Positions 26,001 through 32,461 of a DNA stretch of 32,461 nt are shown here, in pieces. Under the pieces are notes generated by a model. That model saw nothing but the letters and a program-made list of their open reading frames with translations, did no database searches and had not been told where the DNA came from. Both the position numbers and the translations under genes were made by a program. This stretch comes from Hyphomonadaceae bacterium UBA4763 (GTDB taxonomy: Bacteria > Pseudomonadota > Alphaproteobacteria > Caulobacterales > Aquidulcibacteraceae), in NCBI GenBank assembly GCA_002403455.1, contig DHHV01000083.1:7079-39539 (forward strand). The letters are read 5' to 3'. Every line of letters starts with the position of its first letter. Positions within the stretch are counted from its first letter, which is position 1.

Positions 26001-26756
26001 TTTCGCGACGTGGTCGCCCAACCGCGCAAGATCATTTCCTCGCCGATCTGGTCGGGGCTCGAAAGCGAGCATGTCTGCTACAATGCCGGCTACACCAATG
26101 TGCATGAGCGCATCCCGTGGCGGACGCTAACGGGGCGCCAACAGCTCTATCAGGACCATTCCTGGATGCGGGCGTTCGGCGAACAGCTCTGCGTCTACAA
26201 ACCGCCAGTGGATTTGAAGACGATCGACCCGGTGCGCGGGCGCAAGCCGAATGGCGAAAAAGAGATTATGCTCAATTTCATCACCCCGCACCAAAAATGG
26301 GGGATCCATTCGACCTATACCGACAATCTGATGATGTTGACGCTCAATCGCGGCGGGCCGGTGGTCTGGCTGTCGGAGGTTGACGCGCAAAAAGTCGGCA
26401 TTGTCGACAATGATTGGGTCGAGGCGTTCAACGCCAATGGCGCGCTGACGGCGCGCGCAGTGGTCTCGCAGCGCATGAAAGAGGGCACGGTATTCATGTA
26501 CCACGCCCAAGAAAAGATCGTGAACACGCCCGGCTCGGAGCAAACCGGCCAGCGCGGCGGCATCCATAATTCGGTGACGCGGGCGGTGCTGAAGCCGACC
26601 CACATGATCGGCGGCTATGCGCAGCTGAGCTACGGCTTCAATTATTACGGAACGGTCGGCTGCAACCGGGATGAATTCGTCTTGGTGCGGAAGATGAAGG
26701 TCGTCGATTGGCTGGAGCGCCCGCGCCCCGGCAATGCGGTCCAGCAGGAGGGCTGA
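23016..26756 (+). CDS. narG: Respiratory nitrate reductase alpha subunit NarG
   Basis: Catalytic subunit that reduces nitrate to nitrite at a Mo-bisMGD centre on the cytoplasmic face of the inner membrane. The 1246 residues equal the usual length. The FS0 cluster ligands are H50, C54, C58 and C93 (HGANCTGSC, RGCSRGASYSW). The Mo ligand Asp is D222 in YCDLPPASPQTW. The N-terminus is the remnant twin-Arg region seen in other NarG proteins. AAGGG precedes the ATG. narH follows after 3 bases. Confidence 0.98.
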   Translation: MSNVLDRLTFFTRKTETFANGHGVMNNEDRAWEEAYRHRWQHDKIVRSTHGANCTGSCSWKIYVKGGIVTWETQQTDYPRTRHDLPNHEPRGCSRGASYSWYLYSSNRVKYPLVRARLVKLWREARAKHPPIAAWASIVEDATKRASYLTRRGGGGFVRAKWDEVTEIIAAANAYTVKKWGPDRVFGFSPIPAMSMISYAAGARYLQLLGGACGSFYDWYCDLPPASPQTWGEQTDVPESADWYNAGFIIVWGSNVPQTRTPDAHFYTEVRYKGTKSVVISPDYSEASKFADLWISVKQGTDAALAMAMGHVVLTEFHRDRQVPYFRDYIRQYSDLPLLVRLVAKDGRYVPERLLRAADFADDLGETNNPAWKTVGIDEASGAVVVPTGAIGFRWGEQGKWNLEEKAADGRTVSLRLGLKGAHDDVAEVLFPYFANQASNGFASTDHPDVLMRRVPVKKLALKDGETLVASVYDLFLANYGVDQGFGGEHLPKSYEDPAPYSPAWAEAVSHVPRDQIIATARGFASNAEKTNGRSMVIIGAAMNHWYHMDMNYRGVMNLLILCGCVGQSGGGWSHYVGQEKLRPQSGWAPVAFALDWARPPRQQNSTSFFYAHTDQWRYETLDVKEILSPTAPAGDWELTFIDFNAKAERMGWLPSTPALKTNPLEVCRRAKIEGLDPKAYAVREMSAKRLEMSCMDPDAEENFPRNMFVWRSNLLGSSGKGHEYFLKHLLGTSHGVLGKDLGETGRRKPAEVNWRAEGPRGKLDLLVTIDFRMSTTAVYSDIVLPTATWYEKNDLNTSDMHPFIHPLTAAVDPAWECRSDWDIFKAIAKKFSEIAPEALGVEQDLVLSPIQHDSAAEMAQGPEPKDWWKGECDLIPGKTGPNLVVVERDYPNLYKRFTSLGPLMSKVGNGGKGLAWNTQHEVEALGRLNGVVSEEGPTKGLPRIETDIDACEAVLMLAPETNGAVAVKSWEALGLQTGREHTHLALPKEEEKIRFRDVVAQPRKIISSPIWSGLESEHVCYNAGYTNVHERIPWRTLTGRQQLYQDHSWMRAFGEQLCVYKPPVDLKTIDPVRGRKPNGEKEIMLNFITPHQKWGIHSTYTDNLMMLTLNRGGPVVWLSEVDAQKVGIVDNDWVEAFNANGALTARAVVSQRMKEGTVFMYHAQEKIVNTPGSEQTGQRGGIHNSVTRAVLKPTHMIGGYAQLSYGFNYYGTVGCNRDEFVLVRKMKVVDWLERPRPGNAVQQEG

Positions 26757-26759
26757 GGG

Positions 26760-28280
26760 ATGAAAATTCGTGCGCAAATCGGCATGGTGCTCAATCTCGA
26801 TAAATGCATCGGATGCCACACCTGCTCGGTGACGTGTAAAAACGTCTGGACCAATCGCGAAGGCGTTGAATACGCCTGGTTCAATAACGTCGAGACGAAG
26901 CCAGGCATCGGCTATCCGCGCGATTGGGAAAATCAGCAACGCTGGAAAGGCGGCTGGGTCAAAAAACCGAATGGCAAAATCGAGCCGCGCATTGGGGCGA
27001 AATGGCGCATCCTCGCCAAGATTTTCGCAAACCCGGACTTGCCTGAGATCGATGATTATTACGAGCCGTTTGAGTTCGATTACCAGCATTTGCAAACAGC
27101 GCCCGAGCTGCAAGCCTTTCCGACGGCGCGGCCGCGCTCGCAAATCACCGGCGAGCGGATGGAAAGGATCGAATGGGGCCCGAATTGGGAAGAAATTCTC
27201 GGCGGAGAATTCGCCAAACGGTCGAAGGATCAAAACTTCGAGGGCGTCCAGAAGGAGATGTACGGCGCCTTTGAAAACACCTTCATGATGTATCTGCCGC
27301 GCCTGTGCGAGCATTGCTTGAACCCGACCTGCGTGGCGACCTGCCCGTCAAGCGCGATTTATAAGCGCGAAGAGGACGGCATTGTCTTGATCGATCAGGA
27401 AAAATGCCGGGGCTGGCGGATGTGCGTCACTGGCTGCCCCTACAAAAAGATTTATTATAATTGGTCTTCGGGCAAATCGGAAAAATGCATTTATTGCTAT
27501 CCGCGCATCGAGGACGGGCAACCGACCGTTTGTTCGGAGACCTGCGTGGGTCGCATCCGGTATTTGGGCGTGATCCTCTATGACGCCGATCGGGTCGAAG
27601 CGGCGGCCAGCGCTGCGGAAAAGGACCTCTATCAACGCCAGCTCGACATCTTTTTGGACCCGAATGATCCGAGCGTGATCGCTCAAGCGCGCGCCGAAGG
27701 CATTCCAGAGGCGTGGCTGGAGGCGGCCAAGAAAAGCCCGGTCTATAAAATGGCGATCGACTGGCGCGTCGCTTTTCCGCTGCATCCGGAATATCGGACC
27801 TTGCCCATGGTCTGGTACATCCCGCCGCTCTCTCCGATCCAGGCGGCGGCGGCGACCGGCGCGATCGAGCATGACGGCGTCATGCCGGACGTCAAATCGC
27901 TGCGCATTCCAGTGAAATATCTCGCCAATCTGCTGACGGCTGGCGATGAGGCGCCGGTGGTGTCGGCGCTTGAGCGGATGCTAGCGATGCGGGCGTTCAT
28001 GCGCGCCAAAACCGTCGGCGGGGTTGTCGATCCATCCATCGCGGCGCGGGTCGATCTGACGCCGACAGCGATCGAAGAAATGTATCACGTAATGGCGATC
28101 GCCAATTACGAAGATCGCTTCGTGATCCCGTCAACCCACCGCGAAGGCGCCGAAGACGCCTATCATTTGCGCGGGATGAGCGGCTTTTCCTTTGGCAATC
28201 AAGCTTCTGGCGGGCGGACCGATGTCGGCCTGTTCGGGGCGGCCAAGAAACGCCACGCCAAACAAGAAATGGAGGGCTGA
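26760..28280 (+). CDS. narH: Respiratory nitrate reductase beta subunit NarH
   Basis: A 506-residue Fe-S protein that passes electrons from NarI to NarG. Four cluster-binding groups are visible: C16/C19/C22/C26 (CIGCHTCSVTC), C183/C186/C191/C195 (CEHCLNPTCVATC), C216/C222/C226, and the group in CIYCYPRIEDGQPTVCSETC. In the third group W219 sits where a Cys would complete a [4Fe-4S] cluster, which is the known NarH feature giving a [3Fe-4S] centre. It lies between narG (3-base gap) and narJ (4-base gap). Confidence 0.98.
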   Translation: MKIRAQIGMVLNLDKCIGCHTCSVTCKNVWTNREGVEYAWFNNVETKPGIGYPRDWENQQRWKGGWVKKPNGKIEPRIGAKWRILAKIFANPDLPEIDDYYEPFEFDYQHLQTAPELQAFPTARPRSQITGERMERIEWGPNWEEILGGEFAKRSKDQNFEGVQKEMYGAFENTFMMYLPRLCEHCLNPTCVATCPSSAIYKREEDGIVLIDQEKCRGWRMCVTGCPYKKIYYNWSSGKSEKCIYCYPRIEDGQPTVCSETCVGRIRYLGVILYDADRVEAAASAAEKDLYQRQLDIFLDPNDPSVIAQARAEGIPEAWLEAAKKSPVYKMAIDWRVAFPLHPEYRTLPMVWYIPPLSPIQAAAATGAIEHDGVMPDVKSLRIPVKYLANLLTAGDEAPVVSALERMLAMRAFMRAKTVGGVVDPSIAARVDLTPTAIEEMYHVMAIANYEDRFVIPSTHREGAEDAYHLRGMSGFSFGNQASGGRTDVGLFGAAKKRHAKQEMEG

Positions 28281-28284
28281 AAAT

Positions 28285-28956
28285 ATGACCAAAACATTCA
28301 AAGCGCTGGCGCTACTTTTGTCTTATCCCGAGGCCGATCATCGCGGCGCCTATGGCGAGGCGTTGGGCATTTTGCGGGACGAAGGATTGGCGCGAGTCAC
28401 CGCCGGTCTGGAGAAACTGGTCCGGCAATTGGAGGAGGATGACCTTCTCGACCTGCAATCGCGCTATGTGCATTTATTCGATCGCGGCCGCGCTTTGTCG
28501 TTGCATCTCTATGAGCATGTGCATGGCGAAAGCCGCGATCGCGGCGCGGCGATGGTCGAGCTGGTCGAGCTTTACGCGCAACATGGCCTGGCCTTGGGCC
28601 CGCAGGAATTGCCCGATTACCTGCCGGTGTTTATGGAGTTCTTGTCGATCCTGCCGATCGAGACGGCGATCGACCTGCTCGGCGAGGCCGGCCATGTGAT
28701 CGAGGCGCTGGCCGAACGCTTACGCAAACGCAAATCGCCCTACGCAGCGGCGATGGCGGCGTTGGCGAGCCTTGTCGGGCGCCACATGCATAAGCAAGCG
28801 CGCGACGCGTTGCTGCAGCAGCCCGATGAAGATGTCGATGACCTCGAAGCGCTTGACCGGGTGTGGGCGGAAGAGCCCGTCCAGTTTGGGCCCGACCAAA
28901 GCGGCTGCCCCCAAGCGCGCGACATGCTGGCGCAGATGGCGGGAGGCGTCCGATGA
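28285..28956 (+). CDS. narJ: Nitrate reductase assembly chaperone NarJ
   Basis: A 223-residue cytoplasmic chaperone that holds apo-NarGH until the Mo cofactor and FS0 are inserted. The all-helical TorD/NarJ family start FKALALLLSYPEADHRGAY is seen, along with LSLHLYEHVHGESRDRG and GPQELPDYLPVFMEFLSILP. The ATG at 28285 follows GGAGGG about 8 bases upstream. Its stop overlaps the start of the outer-membrane protein gene (ATGA), and narI is displaced downstream by that gene. Confidence 0.95.
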   Translation: MTKTFKALALLLSYPEADHRGAYGEALGILRDEGLARVTAGLEKLVRQLEEDDLLDLQSRYVHLFDRGRALSLHLYEHVHGESRDRGAAMVELVELYAQHGLALGPQELPDYLPVFMEFLSILPIETAIDLLGEAGHVIEALAERLRKRKSPYAAAMAALASLVGRHMHKQARDALLQQPDEDVDDLEALDRVWAEEPVQFGPDQSGCPQARDMLAQMAGGVR

Positions 28957-30221
28957 CGATGTCGCTTCGATGCCCGATCGGCGCGCTCGGCCTGATGATC
29001 GGCGCCGCCTTTGGTCCCAGCGCTTGGGCGCAGCAAGCCGCGCCGCCGGCAAGTGAAACGGAAAAGCCGCCGATCACCGATTTTGCCGGTCGCTTGGGAC
29101 TGCCGGGCAAGATCATCCTCGATAGTCGGTTGCGCTATGAACATGTGTCTCAAGAAGGGCTGGAAGACGGCAATGCGCTGACGCTCGCCGGGCGGCTTGG
29201 GTATGAGATCGCGCCAATCAAGCCGCTGTCCTTTCTGGTCGAAATGGAAGGCGTTGCGCAGTTAACGACGGATTTCGCCGATACGGTCGAATTTCGGCCG
29301 GGCCTGCCCGTCGTTGCCGATCCGCAGACCTTGCAGCTCAATCGCTTCCAAATGCGTTATCAAGCGCCGTTGGGCCTGACGGCGACGATTGGCCGCCAAC
29401 GGGTCATTTGGGACGATGCGCGCTTTGTCGGCAATGTCGGGTTCCGCCAAAATGAGCAGACCTTTGACGCGCTGTATTTGGATTGGAAGCCGGATCCATC
29501 GCTGGAATTGCGTTATGGTTTTCTGGATCGGATCAACCGGATCTTCGGCAATGACAGTCCGGTCGGGGCTTTTCAAAGCAATTCGCATATCGCCCAGCTC
29601 GATTGGAAACCGCAGCCGGTTGGCGCTGTCGCGGCCTATGTGTTGGCGCTCGATTTCCAAAACAGCCCACGCAATTCCCATCTGACCTATGGCGCGCGGT
29701 GGAGTCGGCCGTTCAATTTTGGCGACTGGCGCGCCAAACTGGGGCTGGAAGGCGCAAGGCAGGTCGATTTCGGCGAAAATCTGACCGATTTCACGGTGCA
29801 TTACGCCAAGACATTGGCCTCTGTGGGGCGCGGCCCGATTGACGTAACGTTCACCGGCGAATGGCTGGAGGGCGATGGCGTGCGCGGTTTTGAAACGCCG
29901 CTGGCGACCTTGCACGCCTTTCAAGGCTTTGCCGATTTGTTCCTGGTCACGCCAGCGGACGGTCTGCGCGATTTCAACGTGAGCATGACCTGGAAACTGC
30001 CAAATCCGCCGATCGGGCAGGCGTTCAGCCTGTTGGTGCGCGGGCACAGTTTTACCGACGATGACGGTTCGGCCTTGTTTGGACGCGAATTCAACGCGCT
30101 GGCCCGCCTGAAAATGAACGCTTGGCTGACGCTGGAATTGCGCAGCGCCGTGTTTGGCGGCCTCGACCCCCGTTTTGCGGACAAAACGCGGGTGTGGCTG
30201 GCCGCAGAAGCAAATTTCTAA
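28953..30221 (+). CDS. Outer-membrane beta-barrel protein (alginate-export/porin-like) inside the nar operon
   Basis: A 422-residue protein with a signal peptide (about 1-26, ending SAWA-QQ). Alternating hydrophobic/polar strands run through its length (for example RLRYEHVSQEG, LGLTATIGRQRVIWDDARF) and the chain ends in F, as barrel proteins do. The RxxxWDDxRFVGNVGFRQNEQTFDAL stretch resembles the alginate-export porin family. The ATG overlaps the narJ stop by 4 bases and GGAGG precedes it, so it is translationally coupled to narJ; narI follows after 13 bases. Its place in the operon suggests passage of nitrate, nitrite or another small anion across the outer membrane. That is inference; alginate itself is unlikely here. 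Confidence 0.85.
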   Translation: MTMSLRCPIGALGLMIGAAFGPSAWAQQAAPPASETEKPPITDFAGRLGLPGKIILDSRLRYEHVSQEGLEDGNALTLAGRLGYEIAPIKPLSFLVEMEGVAQLTTDFADTVEFRPGLPVVADPQTLQLNRFQMRYQAPLGLTATIGRQRVIWDDARFVGNVGFRQNEQTFDALYLDWKPDPSLELRYGFLDRINRIFGNDSPVGAFQSNSHIAQLDWKPQPVGAVAAYVLALDFQNSPRNSHLTYGARWSRPFNFGDWRAKLGLEGARQVDFGENLTDFTVHYAKTLASVGRGPIDVTFTGEWLEGDGVRGFETPLATLHAFQGFADLFLVTPADGLRDFNVSMTWKLPNPPIGQAFSLLVRGHSFTDDDGSALFGREFNALARLKMNAWLTLELRSAVFGGLDPRFADKTRVWLAAEANF

Positions 30222-30234
30222 AGGAGCAATTCTC

Positions 30235-30993
30235 ATGCATCCGGATCTACCTGCTTTGCCCGTTACCGATTGGCTGAACACGGCGCTGTTCGGCTTTTAT
30301 CCTTATATCTGCCTTGCCGTAATGGTGATTGGATCGGTGCTGCGATTTGATCGCGAGCAATATACGTGGCGCACGGGGTCGAGCCAATTGCTGCGGCGCA
30401 AGCAATTGATGTGGGGTTCGAACCTCTTTCACCTTGGCATATTGTTCCTGTTTTTAGGCCATTCGGTTGGATTGCTGACCCCGCACTCGATCTATTCGAT
30501 CGTCATCACGGCCGAGGCCAAGCAATTGCTGGCGATCATCGCCGGGTCGATCGCCGGCGCGGTGTGCTTTATCGGCCTGACCTTGCTGATGCATCGGCGG
30601 TTTTTCGACGCGCGCATCCGGCGCACCAGCACTTTTGGCGATAATGCGGTGCTCGTGATCTTGTGGGTGCAGCTGAGCTTAGGCTTGGCGACGGTGCCGT
30701 TCTCGCTGGCGCATGACGACGCCTCGGTCATGTTGCGCTTATCCTCCTGGGCGCAGGGCATTTTGACCTTCAAGCCCGATAGCGCCGATTTGGTGCGGGG
30801 GCTCGATTGGCCCTATCAGGCGCATTTGCTGCTGGGGCTGACGATCTTCTTGCTGTTTCCGTTCACGCGGCTCGTCCACATTCTGTCGGCGCCCGTGTGG
30901 TTTTTAGGCCGGCGCGGCTGGCAATTGGTGCGCACGCGCCATCGCGACATGCCGACCCGCCTGGCGGGCGGCCTGCAGAGCCCGGCGGAGTAA
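30235..30993 (+). CDS. narI: Respiratory nitrate reductase gamma subunit NarI (cytochrome b)
   Basis: A 252-residue inner-membrane dihaem cytochrome b that oxidises quinol at the periplasmic side. Five helices are predicted. The haem ligands are H66 and H76 (FHLGILFLFLGH) and H197 and H215 (HLLLGLTIFLLFPFTRLVH), with the 10- and 18-residue spacings of E. coli NarI (H56/H66, H187/H205). AAGGAG lies about 9 bases before the ATG. It is slightly longer than the E. coli protein (225 residues), with extra residues at both ends. Confidence 0.97.
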   Translation: MHPDLPALPVTDWLNTALFGFYPYICLAVMVIGSVLRFDREQYTWRTGSSQLLRRKQLMWGSNLFHLGILFLFLGHSVGLLTPHSIYSIVITAEAKQLLAIIAGSIAGAVCFIGLTLLMHRRFFDARIRRTSTFGDNAVLVILWVQLSLGLATVPFSLAHDDASVMLRLSSWAQGILTFKPDSADLVRGLDWPYQAHLLLGLTIFLLFPFTRLVHILSAPVWFLGRRGWQLVRTRHRDMPTRLAGGLQSPAE

Positions 30994-30998
30994 GAGCG

Positions 30999-31580
30999 AT
31001 GACGACCTTGATCGACGCTTTGGCGGCGCGCAGCGGCAAGACCCATCCGCTGGTGGAGGCGGCGGCCGGTTGTGGCGGTTCGTGCGCGACGGGGCCGCAG
31101 CCAGCGGCGCGGCGCGGGGTCGATGCGCCGCCGGTTCGGGTGAACGGAATCGTCATCGATGAAGCCGACATCGCCCGCGAGTCCCAACATCATACCGTTG
31201 GCTCGATCGAGGAGGCGCGCGCCGCCGCCGCGCAAGCCCTCATCGTGCGGCATTTATTGCTGGAACGGGCCGGCGAATTGTCCCTGGCGCCGCGCCCGGA
31301 GACCGATCCGCTCGGTCGCTGGGAAAGCGATGACGAAGCGCTGGTCCGCGCCGTGTTGGATCTCGAAGCCGCGCCGATCGAGCCGACCGAAGCGGAATGC
31401 CGTCGCGTTTATGCGGCGCAGAGCGCGCGCTTTGCGATGCCGTTCGAGCGGGCCGAGCCGATCATCCGCGATCGCTTGCGGGCGCGGGCCTGGATGACCA
31501 GCGCGGCGGCCTATGTGGCGCGGCTTTATCGGAGCGCGCGGATCGAGGGATTGGATCGCCGACCGGAGGGCCCGCCATGA
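30999..31580 (+). CDS. NarI-linked PpiC/SurA-like protein lacking the parvulin domain
   Basis: A 193-residue protein. The helical N-terminal part (VRVNGIVIDEADIARESQHH, ALIVRHLLLERAGEL) and the C-terminal part (PFERAEPIIRDRLRARAWMTSAAAYVARLYRSARIEG) match the flanks of the peptidyl-prolyl isomerases that follow narI in many proteobacteria. The parvulin catalytic domain of about 95 residues that should lie between ARFAM and PFERAE (about residues 144-148) is absent, although the frame is open. An N-terminal CGGSC (C25, C29) is kept. I infer a chaperone-only role in nitrate reductase maturation. No signal peptide is seen. It begins 5 bases after narI and overlaps the next gene by 4. Confidence 0.72.
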   Translation: MTTLIDALAARSGKTHPLVEAAAGCGGSCATGPQPAARRGVDAPPVRVNGIVIDEADIARESQHHTVGSIEEARAAAAQALIVRHLLLERAGELSLAPRPETDPLGRWESDDEALVRAVLDLEAAPIEPTEAECRRVYAAQSARFAMPFERAEPIIRDRLRARAWMTSAAAYVARLYRSARIEGLDRRPEGPP

Positions 31581-32146
31581 TCCTGGAAGATGATTTCATC
31601 GCCGCCGCTGTCGGCCCGCCCGGCTTGCAGATCGATCGATCGCCGCCTGGGCTCTTGCGCGACCCGCTCGAGTTTTTGTTCATCGAGCATTACCGGCATC
31701 GGCAATTATGCCGGATCCTCGAGCATTTGGCGGCGGCGACCGCCTTCGAGGGCGGGCTGATTTCGACGACGGCTGATTTCATCCGCTATGATTTGGCGCT
31801 GCATGTGATCGATGAGGAGGAAGACCTGTTCCCCCTTTTGCGGCGGCGGGCCGATCCCGATGACGCGATCGAGGATGTGCTCGGCCGGCTGTCGGGCGAA
31901 CACGCCAAGGATCAGGACCAGGCGCGGCTGGTGCGCGGGGTTTTGGACGCGGCGCTGGCGGCGCGGACTGGGCCTGCACAACAGGCCGGGGCGGCGCATG
32001 TGTTGCGCGGCTTTGCGACGCATCAGCGCAATCATCTGGCGCTGGAAAACGCGGTCGTCATGCCACTGGCGCGGTTGCGGCTGACGCCGGCCGATCTTGC
32101 GGCGATGAGCAAGCGCTTTGCGGCGCGGCGCGGCATTGTTTTGTGA
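31577..32146 (+). CDS. Hemerythrin HHE domain protein
   Basis: A 189-residue four-helix di-iron protein. Candidate iron ligands are H38 (FIEHYRH), H76 and E80 (LALHVIDEE), H109 (EHAKDQD), H149 or H153, and E157 (HQRNHLALENAV), the HHE pattern. Such proteins bind O2 or NO or repair Fe-S clusters (YtfE/DnrN-like), although the typical YtfE N-terminal Cys region is absent. It overlaps the PpiC-like gene by 4 bases with GGAGGG upstream, so it is co-expressed with the nitrate reductase. Protection against NO or oxygen during nitrate respiration is a reasonable inference. Confidence 0.88.
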   Translation: MILEDDFIAAAVGPPGLQIDRSPPGLLRDPLEFLFIEHYRHRQLCRILEHLAAATAFEGGLISTTADFIRYDLALHVIDEEEDLFPLLRRRADPDDAIEDVLGRLSGEHAKDQDQARLVRGVLDAALAARTGPAQQAGAAHVLRGFATHQRNHLALENAVVMPLARLRLTPADLAAMSKRFAARRGIVL

Positions 32147-32158
32147 GGGGCGCAGCCG

Positions 32159-32461
32159 ATGATCGAGGATTTGCTCAATCGCAATATCGCCTGGGCCGCC
32201 GCTAAAGCGCGGATCGATCCAGAATATTTCCGCCGATTGGCCGATCAGCAAGCCCCGGATTATCTTTGGATCGGCTGTTCCGACAGCCGCGTGCCGGCCA
32301 ACGAGATTGTCGGTCTCGATCCGGGCGAATTGTTCGTGCATCGCAATGTCGCAAATCTCGCGCCGGCGCAGGACGCCAATTTCTTGTCGGTGCTGCAATA
32401 TTCGGTTGAGATTTTGAAAGTGCGCCATGTCATCGTCTGCGGCCATTATGGCTGCGGCGGG
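32159..32461 (+). CDS. can: Beta-class carbonic anhydrase, 5' part only
   Basis: Interconverts CO2 and bicarbonate with a zinc ion. The first 101 residues are in the window; the gene continues past its end. The zinc ligands C40 (GCSDSRVPANEIVGL), H96 and C99 (CGHYGCGG) are seen, and D42 forms the catalytic Asp-Arg dyad with R44. Spacing equals that of E. coli Can (C42, D44, H98, C101). GAGGGG stands about 9 bases before the ATG. It starts 12 bases after the hemerythrin gene, so it is probably the next gene of the nar transcript, or the first after it. Confidence 0.95.
   Translation, partial: MIEDLLNRNIAWAAAKARIDPEYFRRLADQQAPDYLWIGCSDSRVPANEIVGLDPGELFVHRNVANLAPAQDANFLSVLQYSVEILKVRHVIVCGHYGCGG

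Overview
The window reads as chromosomal DNA of an alphaproteobacterium, GC-rich and densely coded. The clues are the divergent ppsR/hemE gene pair flanking a probable replication origin (an arrangement known from Caulobacter and Rickettsia), CtrA-type TTAA-N7-TTAA boxes and a GANTC site in that gap, the hemE-hemJ-rho order, and a narR/narK-fusion/narGHJI layout like that of Paracoccus. I cannot name a genus; a Hyphomicrobiales-like or related lineage is a guess.

Left part (1-9819): the 3' end of msrB is followed by a minus-strand series (NUDIX hydrolase, adrenodoxin-type ferredoxin, tyrosine phosphatase, DUF3667 membrane protein, dnaQ, coaE, aroE, maf, ppsR). Several of these overlap by 4 bases. 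A 408-bp gap follows, and then plus-strand hemE-hemJ-rho. The two gene sets diverge from the gap, as expected for genes co-oriented with replication leaving an origin. The gap carries two tandem perfect CtrA-type boxes.

Middle part (9830-16532): the molybdenum-cofactor genes moeA and moaC (minus strand) and moaA (plus strand) are separated by a four-gene plus-strand cassette (11677-15180). Its products are predicted to be secreted or membrane-bound and are not recognisable, except for the last, a trypsin-like serine protease with an intact His/Asp/Ser triad. The cassette looks more AT-rich than its surroundings and is the best candidate here for an undescribed system. moaA has a perfect FNR-type box and a structured leader of about 136 nt that resembles a molybdenum-cofactor riboswitch.

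Right part (16533-32461): an exported catalase-peroxidase (katG) has an OxyR-like site upstream. A cysteine-poor Crp/Fnr regulator (narR-like) is divergent from a long respiratory nitrate reductase operon, with two perfect FNR-type boxes between them. The operon is narK (a NarK1-NarK2 fusion), narG, narH, narJ, an outer-membrane barrel gene, narI, a PpiC-like gene that has lost its parvulin domain, a hemerythrin-domain gene and a beta-carbonic anhydrase cut by the window end.

How the parts fit: anaerobiosis and nitrate, acting through FNR-family proteins, would switch on both Moco synthesis (moaA, with moaC and moeA nearby) and the Mo-bisMGD nitrate reductase that uses the cofactor. The barrel protein, mini-PpiC, hemerythrin and carbonic anhydrase would be co-expressed accessories. 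No tRNA, rRNA, insertion sequence or CRISPR array was seen.
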